Of a DNA stretch of 64,000 nucleotides, positions 55,202-62,421 are shown piece after piece (position 1 is the stretch's first letter; each line of letters starts with the position of its first letter). This DNA comes from Enterovibrio qingdaonensis (GTDB lineage: Bacteria; Pseudomonadota; Gammaproteobacteria; Enterobacterales; Vibrionaceae): NCBI RefSeq assembly GCF_028683135.1, contig NZ_JAJUBB010000004.1:248001-312000 (forward strand), in the 5' to 3' direction. A program made the position numbers and the translations under genes. The notes beneath the pieces were generated by a model, which was not told the DNA's origin, searched no databases, and saw only the letters and a program-made list of their open reading frames with translations.

Positions 55202-57005
55202 CGCGTTGCTTCCCTTCTATTAATCGCTGTAGCGTAACGGTGAAATCTGCGCCGCCACTCGTGTGGTCTTGCGCTTGCAGATCACCATCAAAGCTTTCAA
55301 TGATTCGGCGACAAATGGTCAATCCCAAGCCTAGCCCCTCAGGCTTAGTGGTGAAAAATGGAGAAAATATCCGTTTCTTCGTATCGTTATCAAGCCCGGG
55401 GCCATTGTCCCAAACATGGAGGATGACACGATCGGCACTGACTTCGGTTTCAATGCCTATTGTCGGATCCGTGACCGAAGACAGTGCATGTGCGGCATTA
55501 CTCATCAAATTGAGGATCACTTGTTCTAGTTGAACAGGATCGGCTTTTACGTAGAGATCCTCTTGCGACAGAGCACAGTTTACGTGGATCCCTTTTTTGA
55601 TAAAGCTGGCTTCTGACAAGGTAATCGACGCCGAAATCACCGCGTTGATATCCGCTCGATTTCGACTGTTTACATCCTGTTTTCGGGCAAACACTTTGAA
55701 GCGAGCAATGATGTCAGCAATAAGCCCAATTAACTCATTAATGGTGGACAAATTCTTACCAACATCGGCATATCGGGCTTTCTCCATCAGCCTTAAACTG
55801 TTCTCTGTGTAGGTTCTCATCGCAGCAAGTGGCTGGTTTATTTCATGATTAATGCTGGCGGACATTTCTCCTAGCATGGCAAGTTTCGCCGCTTGGATCA
55901 GTTCTGATTCAGTTTGCCTTAACGCCGCCTGAGCTTTTTCATATTGTGAAATGCTGGCGCGAAGGGCTGAGTTTGTCTCTTCTAGTGATGCGGTTCTTGA
56001 GGCGACTTTCACTTCCAAATCATCATTGAGTCGCGCCAGTTCTTTTCGGGTGCGCACATTCTGAAGCCATGCGGCGATAACTAACACGAGCAGGGCATAA
56101 AACAGCGCGAAGATAAACGTAGCTTGTATGACGACAGGAAAAGAATCAGACACTGAGGTGAACCCATAAATCTGCCAGCCTTCAGTACCGAGGGGGGTCG
56201 TAGAGACCAGCATCATTTCGCGCTCTTGGTTTTTGTTGGCGATGGAAAGTTTGCGCTTTTCTGATAAGGCATCCGCATCGCTGAATGTTGTCAGACTTCG
56301 AAGCTTGGTATCGCCATAGCGTCTGGAGTCTCTAATTGTTTGCTTCTGCGGTTCAGTCAATATGGTCAATGATTGATAAAGCCACTCATCACGCGAGCTG
56401 TAAAAAATGACACCTAGCGGGTCGGCAATTAGATAGTCGAACTGCTGTTGATTCCAAATGCGCTCAATGATTGACAGGTCCACTTTCAGCGTCAGTACAC
56501 CCGAGACCTTGTCTCCATCTATGACAGGATAAGAAAAATAATATCCGCGTTTGTCAGAAACAACACCCAATGCATAGTACTGCCCCTTCTGGCCAAGAGT
56601 GGCTTGTTGAAAATAAGGGCGATAGTGGTAACTGTGTCCGACAAAGCTGGTTTCAGACGCAACATTACTTGATGCCACGGTCATGCCGTTGCGATTCATT
56701 AAATACAGCACATCACTGTTTAGGCGCGCGTTCCAATCACTAAGTAAGTCATTGGTCTCGTTAAACAGCCGCTCGCTTTCTGGGGCGCGTAGGAGGCGTT
56801 TCAGTCTAGGATCTGCGGATAATACAACGGGGATTTCACTATAGCGTGCTAGCTCTGCTGCCAACTTCTCTTGCAGCTGAAAAACATCACTTTCAATTTT
56901 TTGGAGGTAACGCTTTTCTATAGACACGTAAGTAAAAGAAGCGACAAAGGCAGTTAGAACAAGCCCAATTAAGGTGACAAAAAAAACACTGAGCCGCTTC
57001 TGCAT
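55176..57005 (-). CDS. DctB-like sensor histidine kinase
   Basis: About 609 residues from the ATG at 57005, with GAAGGA six bases upstream; 57023 is the alternative. TM1 at about 5-25, a double-Cache periplasmic sensor with YHYRPYFQQA and KRGYYFSYPVI, TM2 at about 285-310, a coiled coil, then H-box SINHEINQPLAAMRTY (His phospho-acceptor), N-box LNLMSNAAHA, and G-boxes DNGPG and GLGLTICRRI. DctB relatives sense C4-dicarboxylates; the ligand here is unknown. The last 26 bases overlap the regulator gene, so the pair is co-translated. Confidence 0.88.
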   Translation of the reverse strand: MQKRLSVFFVTLIGLVLTAFVASFTYVSIEKRYLQKIESDVFQLQEKLAAELARYSEIPVVLSADPRLKRLLRAPESERLFNETNDLLSDWNARLNSDVLYLMNRNGMTVASSNVASETSFVGHSYHYRPYFQQATLGQKGQYYALGVVSDKRGYYFSYPVIDGDKVSGVLTLKVDLSIIERIWNQQQFDYLIADPLGVIFYSSRDEWLYQSLTILTEPQKQTIRDSRRYGDTKLRSLTTFSDADALSEKRKLSIANKNQEREMMLVSTTPLGTEGWQIYGFTSVSDSFPVVIQATFIFALFYALLVLVIAAWLQNVRTRKELARLNDDLEVKVASRTASLEETNSALRASISQYEKAQAALRQTESELIQAAKLAMLGEMSASINHEINQPLAAMRTYTENSLRLMEKARYADVGKNLSTINELIGLIADIIARFKVFARKQDVNSRNRADINAVISASITLSEASFIKKGIHVNCALSQEDLYVKADPVQLEQVILNLMSNAAHALSSVTDPTIGIETEVSADRVILHVWDNGPGLDNDTKKRIFSPFFTTKPEGLGLGLTICRRIIESFDGDLQAQDHTSGGADFTVTLQRLIEGKQRDDNRDLDY

Positions 57006-57106
57006 AATATCCTTCTTTAGCAAACACTGTTTCCAACAGGGTTTTCACTTGAGAAAACCGTCCGTGGGCAGCAAAATGGGGGAAAAATCGTTACTCGGAG
57101 CTCCAG

Positions 57107-57745
57107 ATGGATTTGTTTGATATTCGAAGAGAATATAACCAAGGCGGATTGAGACGCAAAGACCTGCCTGAAAACCCTGTTGAATTCTTTGAGCGTTGGC
57201 TCAAACAGGCCATTGATGCAGGGCTACCTGATCCCACTGCGATGACTGTTGCGACGGTTGATGAGGATGGCCAGCCTTTTCAGCGGATTGTCTTGCTAAA
57301 ACATGTTGATGACGAAGGATTTGTCTTCTACACCAACCTGGGTAGCCGTAAAGCAAAACAGCTGGCGCATAACTCAAAAATTAGCCTTCACTTTCCTTGG
57401 CATATGCTCGAGCGTCAGGTTCATATCACAGGAACGGCTGAAAAGTTGGGTAAGCTTGAAGTGATGAAATACTTCCTTTCCCGTCCAAAGGAAAGCCAGC
57501 TTGCAGCATGGGCGAGCCATCAGAGTGAACGCTTGTCAGCGCGATCTGCTCTCGAAGGAAAGTACATGGAGCTGAAAAAGCAGTTTGAAAAAGGCGAAGT
57601 GCCTGTGCCTACATTTTGGGGCGGTTTTCGTGTGAAAGTGTCGTCGATGGAGTTTTGGCAGGGTGGTGAACACCGTCTTCATGACAGATTTATCTACCAA
57701 GATGAAGATAAAGGTCACTGGGACATCGAACGTCTGGCACCGTAA
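57107..57745 (+). CDS. pdxH: Pyridoxamine 5'-phosphate oxidase
   Basis: 212 residues, standard length. Blocks: [35 protein letters not shown] split into RIVLLKHVD and [13 protein letters not shown], the [24 protein letters not shown] region written here as WGGFRV and [13 protein letters not shown], and the C-terminal IERLAP. It is an FMN enzyme making pyridoxal 5'-phosphate from PNP or PMP. It is convergent with vqmA and shares a terminator. Confidence 0.95.
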   Translation: MDLFDIRREYNQGGLRRKDLPENPVEFFERWLKQAIDAGLPDPTAMTVATVDEDGQPFQRIVLLKHVDDEGFVFYTNLGSRKAKQLAHNSKISLHFPWHMLERQVHITGTAEKLGKLEVMKYFLSRPKESQLAAWASHQSERLSARSALEGKYMELKKQFEKGEVPVPTFWGGFRVKVSSMEFWQGGEHRLHDRFIYQDEDKGHWDIERLAP

Positions 57746-57754
57746 TCGGAAACG

Positions 57755-57780
57755 AAAAAGCAGCGTAGGCTGCTTTTTTT
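57755..57780. terminator. Bidirectional terminator between pdxH and vqmA
   Basis: Stem AAAAGCAGC / GCTGCTTTT with loop GTAG and a T-run, overlapping the end of vqmA. Confidence 0.85.
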
Positions 57781-58489
57781 ATGCTTCGATAATAAGGCTA
57801 AATTGTTGCTTTAAAAGTGTTTTTGGGATTTTTGAGCCAATTCCCAGTTCAAGAGCCTTATCGACAAGTTCTGTTTTGCTATTCGCACCGAGTTTAATGC
57901 GAAGGTTGGCGAAATGGTTTTCGATGGTTTTGACAGAAACGCCCAACATATGCGCAATAAACTGGGGTTTCTTACCATATAAGTGAAGGAATAAAACTTC
58001 AGATTCTCTTTTCGACAGCAGTGCTTTTGTATTGGGAGGATGTGAGCGCGATTTTGTTTGGACGTTTGCCCCGGCCAATTTGCAGATCCACGGGCCAATG
58101 TCCAGCAAGGCACTTTCATCGACCGACTCCCAGTTAAAAATCACGCCAAGCACATCTCCCGCTTCATCATACCAAGGGACTTTGGTAACGATATGCGCTT
58201 GCCAACTACCATCAGAGTACGGGTGAACATTTAAGACACGGATTTTACGTTGGTTTTTTATGACACATTTATCTTGGTGGGAGAAGTTATCGGCATATTT
58301 AGCCAGTTCAGGAGACAGCTCTGACGCGGTTTTTCCAATCAGCGCATCAGGGGAATCAAGGCCAATTAAGTCAACGTAGTTCTTATTCACATAGACAAAT
58401 TTGGAATCCTTATCTTTACACCCCCAGCATCCGGGAAGTTGTTCAAAGATAGAGATTTGAGTCGGGGGAATTGGCGTCGCGTTGTTCAT
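57779..58489 (-). CDS. vqmA: Quorum-sensing receptor/regulator VqmA (PAS plus LuxR-type HTH)
   Basis: 236 residues. The N-terminal PAS domain has LPGCWGCKDKDSKFVYVN, which matches VqmA of V. cholerae (LPGCWGCKDENS). The C-terminal LuxR-type domain has RESEVLFLHLYGKKPQFIA and the helix-turn-helix VSVKTIENHFANLRIK, ending in IPKTLLKQQFSLII, also VqmA-like. VqmA binds the autoinducer DPO and activates the vqmR sRNA, whose gene appears just upstream. The position next to pdxH also agrees with V. cholerae (VCA1078 and VCA1079, from memory). No clear ribosome-binding site is seen at the ATG. Confidence 0.88.
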   Translation of the reverse strand: MNNATPIPPTQISIFEQLPGCWGCKDKDSKFVYVNKNYVDLIGLDSPDALIGKTASELSPELAKYADNFSHQDKCVIKNQRKIRVLNVHPYSDGSWQAHIVTKVPWYDEAGDVLGVIFNWESVDESALLDIGPWICKLAGANVQTKSRSHPPNTKALLSKRESEVLFLHLYGKKPQFIAHMLGVSVKTIENHFANLRIKLGANSKTELVDKALELGIGSKIPKTLLKQQFSLIIEA

Positions 58490-58576
58490 AGGGAAGGCTG
58501 AATAAGTCGGTTAAGTGACAGTGTATTGTAAAAACGAAAAGTGTTACATGGCATGTATCACAAATTGGATGTTGAT

Positions 58577-58606
58577 AAAAAAAAACCGGCTCGTAGGGAG
58601 CCGGTA
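58577..58606 (-). terminator. Terminator of the probable vqmR
   Basis: Stem ACCGGCTC / GAGCCGGT with loop GTAGG. Only the minus direction has a T-run, about 88 bases upstream of the vqmA start. Confidence 0.85.
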
Positions 58607-58763
58607 AAAAACAGAGTTTACTCCTAGGAGTGAAATCCTGTACGACGTGTAGAAGAGACCATCTATCGTCATGCTCGAGGGTATTCAAGAGACGAGGAGA
58701 TGGTTGTTCACCGAGGTAAATTTCAGTGATGAAACAGCAAGATACTGCAATATCCGCTGCTCG
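58577..58763 (-). ncRNA. vqmR: Probable VqmR small RNA
   Basis: The gap upstream of vqmA has a strong minus-strand intrinsic terminator (stem ACCGGCTC / GAGCCGGT at 58585-58605, then nine T) but no gene to use it. Upstream on the same strand are TATATT (58775-58770) and GATATT (58754-58749), each a possible -10, and a VqmA-box half-site at 58798-58808. In V. cholerae VqmR, about 140 nt with a Rho-independent terminator, lies next to vqmA. The 5' end is uncertain, giving 165-190 nt here. A self-complementary CTCCTAGGAG (58622-58631) lies in the 3' half. Confidence 0.72.
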
Positions 58764-58797
58764 ATGCTCAATATACGCAGTCGCCAGAAATTCGGGC

Positions 58798-58815
58798 AGG
58801 GGGGAAATGTACTAT
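58798..58815 (-). promoter_or_regulatory. Candidate VqmA-binding site upstream of vqmR
   Basis: The plus strand reads AGGGGGGAAAT. The minus strand therefore carries ATTTCCCCCCT, the same as one half of the V. cholerae VqmA box (AGGGGGGATTTCCCCCCT, from memory). The other half is diverged. It lies about 35-70 bases upstream of the possible vqmR starts, an activator position. Confidence 0.6.
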
Positions 58816-58899
58816 TTCGCAGTTTATTAATAAGAATGACAGTGAAAACCCTTTAACGTTGAGGGTTTGCATTCAAAAAGGAAGCTGTTTGACGTATCT
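58816..58899. other. Short gap between vqmR and the FGE-domain gene
   Basis: About 85 bases. An AACCCTTTAACGTTGAGGGTT hairpin-like dyad (58847-58867) may be a structural element but has no T-run. A frame across 58671-58856 on the plus strand overlaps the vqmR region and is not taken as a gene. Confidence 0.4.
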
Positions 58900-58904
58900 A
58901 AGAA

Positions 58905-58935
58905 AAAAAATAAAGCCCACTTTCGTGGGCTTTTA
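58905..58935 (-). terminator. Terminator of the FGE-domain gene
   Basis: Stem AAAGCCCAC / GTGGGCTTT with loop TTTC; on the minus strand it ends in a long T-run (plus AAAAAAAATAAA). Confidence 0.88.
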
Positions 58936-58956
58936 GGGACTCGGTAAACTGAAAAG

Positions 58957-60795
58957 TTATATTTGGCGTACTACGCGGAAACCAACATAGTTTGCGCTGA
59001 GATCCGATTTCAACTCCAATCGCTCTGCAACGCGAGCACTGCTCGGTGAGAAGCTCCAAGCACCGCCTCGAGCGACAGGTGTATGGCTTTCTGCCCACTC
59101 CCAAACATTGCCCGCAGTGTCGTAGATACCGAACGGATTTGCTGGGAAGCTAGCAACGGGAGAGGTACTTTTGTTAGACCACTCAGAACCGCTCCAACCG
59201 GTATTGGCGTTACCCACACCGATATCGTTACCCCACCAGTAATCAGACTCTCTGCCTGCACGTGCGGCGACTTCCCACTGCACTTCAGAAGGTAAGGTGT
59301 AATTGAAGCCTGTTTGTGAGCTCAACCATTTTGAGTACGCCATGGCGTCTTCTTGGGTGATACACACAACCGGAGAGCTGTCAGTTTGGGAAAAGCCTGG
59401 TTTACGCCAGTGATGATTCAGTAGCTGCTTTGGTTCACCGTTTTCCAATGTGGTGCAACCTTGGCCTTCTTCTGCATTCGTCACGTAACCTGTCGCGGTA
59501 ACAAACTCACCAAATTGCTGAACCGTCACTGGGGTAGCGGCAATAGAGTATGGCTGATCAACCATAACTGATTGCTTGGCATCAAACCCGACACGGTATT
59601 GCCCTGCGCCGACAACAACCATTTGCGGGGCTTGTCGGTTATTGGTGAGTTTGTCAGCGAATTGCTTTCCCGGCTGAGGTTGGTTCTCCTGCTCTTTAAG
59701 GTTTGCCCAAACGACCGAATCTTTATTCATGTACATTTGGCGGCTATACGATTCGAAACCTGGCTTATCGACGGAAACTTGATGCTGACCTGCAGGTAGC
59801 ATTATCTCGACTGGCGTTGAGCCGTAGGTCACACCATTAATGGTGACGTTATCATCATAGCGGTTTGAGCGGATTTTAATGTTCACCCAACGTTTCGCTT
59901 GCTGCTTTGGGGCAGTTTTCGCTGACGTGAAGGGTTTTTCTACACAATATCTTTCCGCAAAGTCGAGCAGTTTACAGGCCGCATTTTCATCTGGCTGGCT
60001 GCGCATCTCTGCCTGCATTCGGGTGATATAACGGTTTGTACCGCTAAAGCCGCTGTCAACGACGTTGTTGTTCATCACATGAATGTTGAAAGAGACTCGA
60101 TTTGCGTTCAGTTTTGCTGTGGTGGACTCTGTGACGTTATCGAGAACTTGAGATTGGAAAGTGTTTACGGCTTTTTGCATGGTCAAGGTTTTACCTTGAT
60201 TAGCACAAGCTGCAAGCGTCATAGATTCACTACAGGTGATGGTGTGAACAACTTCAATGGTATCGGCAACAGTTAGCTCTTGACGAAGACGTTTAACACG
60301 CGCTTCTTTTTTGGCTTCTTGCAGATTGTCCATTGAGGTCATCAGCAATTGCTTCTGGCGATTTTCACCTTCAACAATACGCTGCTGTTCAGCGACGGCC
60401 TGATCATTGGTAAGCGTGGTACTTTGGTTTTGTTTTACCGCATTCCAAGCTACCTGATAGTCATCTCTGTATTGGGTTAAATCCGTATCTGGATTTTCAA
60501 TTAAACGACGGAATTGCTCATCCAGTCGTTCTTGAGCCAGATTACGTTTCTTTTCGAGATCGATTGCACTTTTTGCTAATGTTTCGCGTTCAGCTAACAA
60601 AGCATCAAGCTTATCTCTCTGTGTTTGAAGGTTTTGCGCATGTGAGCTAATTTCACTTCTTTTATCCGCTAGCTTCTGTTCCAACGCAACAACGGGATCG
60701 TCAGTCGCGACTGTGGCTTCATTGGCAAGCGATTGACTGCTAAGAAGTATTGGCGTTAACGCAAGAACCAGAGCGGTGATGCGATTACTTTTCAT
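58957..60795 (-). CDS. Secreted coiled-coil / PEGA / formylglycine-generating-enzyme-like protein
   Basis: About 612 residues from the ATG at 60795 (MKSNRITALVLALTPILL), with AAGGGACTT upstream; the longer frame to 60843 lacks support. Signal peptide to about 25. Residues 30-190 are a long charged coiled coil. A PEGA carbohydrate-like domain (about 320-375) has VTINGVTYGSTPVEIMLPAG in two parts, VTINGVTYG and PVEIMLPAG. The last 210 residues are an FGE/SUMF1 fold: TPVTVQQFGEFV, LPSEVQWEVAARAG, GNVWEWAES and RGGAWSFS. Many such domains have lost oxidase activity; the copper-binding Cys pair of true FGEs is not evident. Confidence 0.83.
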   Translation of the reverse strand: MKSNRITALVLALTPILLSSQSLANEATVATDDPVVALEQKLADKRSEISSHAQNLQTQRDKLDALLAERETLAKSAIDLEKKRNLAQERLDEQFRRLIENPDTDLTQYRDDYQVAWNAVKQNQSTTLTNDQAVAEQQRIVEGENRQKQLLMTSMDNLQEAKKEARVKRLRQELTVADTIEVVHTITCSESMTLAACANQGKTLTMQKAVNTFQSQVLDNVTESTTAKLNANRVSFNIHVMNNNVVDSGFSGTNRYITRMQAEMRSQPDENAACKLLDFAERYCVEKPFTSAKTAPKQQAKRWVNIKIRSNRYDDNVTINGVTYGSTPVEIMLPAGQHQVSVDKPGFESYSRQMYMNKDSVVWANLKEQENQPQPGKQFADKLTNNRQAPQMVVVGAGQYRVGFDAKQSVMVDQPYSIAATPVTVQQFGEFVTATGYVTNAEEGQGCTTLENGEPKQLLNHHWRKPGFSQTDSSPVVCITQEDAMAYSKWLSSQTGFNYTLPSEVQWEVAARAGRESDYWWGNDIGVGNANTGWSGSEWSNKSTSPVASFPANPFGIYDTAGNVWEWAESHTPVARGGAWSFSPSSARVAERLELKSDLSANYVGFRVVRQI

Positions 60796-61100
60796 AAGTC
60801 CCTTGCTTATTCTCAGAATTTCTTTAGAAAACCTGTGTCCCAAATCGCTACATTAACATGGATATGTTAATACGCTTATTCATGATACTAATTATTTGAC
60901 GCTTATCGTTATTATTCAAATTCTTTATTTTGACTGGCAACTCAATAATTAATGTAAAAATTAGCTCAACACAGTGAAAGCGGTAATAAAAAATAAAAAA
61001 TAACGTTTTAATTGACGCTTATTTTAACCTTGCGCCATAAATTTGGCGCAATTTTCTAGAAAATAATTGCGTTGCTACTCGTTAATTTGTAACGAGGAGG
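60796..61100. other. AT-rich intergenic region
   Basis: About 300 bases upstream of the FGE-domain gene, very A+T-rich at 60880-61070. I see no gene here. It leads into the distal RctB-like cluster. Confidence 0.45.
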
Positions 61101-61103
61101 ATC

Positions 61104-61170
61104 CGTTTTCACCGGAACGATGATCATGAAAAGATCATGGGTTGGGATCACCGAAAGAATGATCAAGTGT
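61104..61170. repeat. Distal RctB-like cluster, left part
   Basis: Two iterons: ATGATCATGAAA at 61120 and ATGATCAAGTGT at 61159. CGTTTTCACCGGAACG at 61104-61119 is the inverse of the 16-base word at the end of ori2 39-mer A. CCGAAAGAATGATCA at 61151-61165 is identical to 36800-36814 at the first core iteron of ori2. Chance sharing of 15- and 16-base words in two short gaps is unlikely. Confidence 0.75.
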
Positions 61171-61285
61171 AAAAAGTCATCTTTCCTGCAATGGGAACTA
61201 ACCATTAAACTGCTTAAACTCAGTGGTTTAGTCTGGTTTAAGGTTGTTTTTTGTTCGGGGTGATGTTTGCTTACGCATGGTAATT

Positions 61286-61310
61286 GGAGGATGAAACAGA
61301 GAGATCCTCC
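61286..61310. other. Hairpin in the distal intergenic region
   Basis: GGAGGAT / ATCCTCC with an 11-base spacer, without a T-run. Function unknown. Confidence 0.4.
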
Positions 61311-61337
61311 TCATATTTGGGGTCGAAAAGACATCGG

Positions 61338-61373
61338 CCGTAGTTTACACACTACTTGATCATGTTTCCGAGA
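61338..61373. repeat. Distal RctB-like cluster, right part: 39-mer-like site with an embedded iteron
   Basis: CCGTAGTT at 61338-61345, a 20-base spacer, then TTCCGAGAT, close to the CCGTAATT-N19-TTCCGNGAA layout at ori2. Inside lies the inverted iteron CTACTTGATCAT (61352-61363); the 13-base word ACTACTTGATCAT also occurs at 37353-37365. Confidence 0.65.
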
Positions 61374-61445
61374 TGATTTTGCTTCTCGAATCTCCTCAAT
61401 GCGTGGCAAAATAGGCACCGTCTTAGTTTCTCAAACATTTTCGCC

Positions 61446-62219
61446 ATGGCATCAGATCTCAAGCACTCTCAGGTTATTGCTTTGCCCAGTCATCCCTCGC
61501 TTCATGCGCATGACTATCGGCAGGTCGTGATCGGATTGCAAGGACAGACAGAATTCGAACTTTCGGGCCGAGGTAACCTCGTCGGGCCGGGGCAAGGATG
61601 TTTGGTGTCTGAATCTGAGTTGCATGCTTTTTCAGGGATTGGCCAGAACGAGATTCTGGTTATCAACTTACCTCAGTCCGTGTTGCACGGCGAAGTCACT
61701 ATGATGCAGAAAGTCGATACGCTATTTCGACGTGACGCTTATTTTCAACTCGACAACCAAGCACAAACGCTTGTTCGCGCGTTGACGGCTGAAATGGTCG
61801 CCAATCCTGAGGATCAACTTCTTGGTCGTGCTTGTGCTGACACCCTTCTGTGTGTGATGGAAAGGCACGTGCGTGATCAGCTGCCTACTATCAGGCAACG
61901 TCAGCGTTTGAATATGGATGTGCTTGATTTGTATATTCGGCAGCATATCAACCGCAAGATCAGTGTTGCGCAGTTGGCCGGGTCTGTCTTTTTGGCAGAG
62001 AGCCAGTTTCATCAGCTGTTTAAATCCCAAATGGGGATGACGCCGCATCAATACGTGTTGAGAAAACGTTTCGAACTTGCCCAAGATTTGCTTTGTAATA
62101 GCGAGTTGAGCCTAGCCCAAGTGTCAGACAGCTGCGGCTTCGCATCTCAAAGCGGTTTCACGTCAGCCTTCACTCGCTTTTTTGGTGTTTCGCCAGCCCG
62201 GTTCCGCCAGCAACACTGA
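61446..62219 (+). CDS. AraC-family transcriptional regulator
   Basis: 257 residues. An N-terminal cupin-like sensor (HAHDYRQVVIGLQGQTEFEL in two parts, HAHDYRQVVIG and QGQTEFEL) and a C-terminal pair of helix-turn-helices: KISVAQLAGSVFLAESQFHQLFK in two blocks, ISVAQLAGSV and SQFHQLFKSQMG, then SLAQVSDSCGFASQSGFTSAF split likewise. It is directly upstream of putA and likely controls it. The start has a poor ribosome-binding site; the distal RctB-like cluster lies 70 bases upstream. Confidence 0.83.
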   Translation: MASDLKHSQVIALPSHPSLHAHDYRQVVIGLQGQTEFELSGRGNLVGPGQGCLVSESELHAFSGIGQNEILVINLPQSVLHGEVTMMQKVDTLFRRDAYFQLDNQAQTLVRALTAEMVANPEDQLLGRACADTLLCVMERHVRDQLPTIRQRQRLNMDVLDLYIRQHINRKISVAQLAGSVFLAESQFHQLFKSQMGMTPHQYVLRKRFELAQDLLCNSELSLAQVSDSCGFASQSGFTSAFTRFFGVSPARFRQQH

Positions 62220-62421
62220 TCTAAATCATTAAATCCTCACTAATTTGTTACTAATCGCTACAAGCGCTGGTTCTCTGTTTGTTAATCATCGGAGTTTTTT
62301 GCAATAATGCCGCAGAATTTTGAAAGACTCCCCACCGCGTACTACCTAGAATCGGTCGTTATTCTAACATATATGTAACATATGCCACTGCCTCGTGGTT
62401 AAAGGAGAGAGGATCCTGCTT

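Noticed and set aside
55670-55690. TTTACATCC and other half-matches to parS2 inside genes (also near 48585)
   Set aside because: Only one arm matches; the palindromic second arm is absent.
58671-58856. Plus-strand frame of 61 codons upstream of vqmA
   Set aside because: It lies across the probable vqmR and VqmA-box on the opposite strand and has no coding features.
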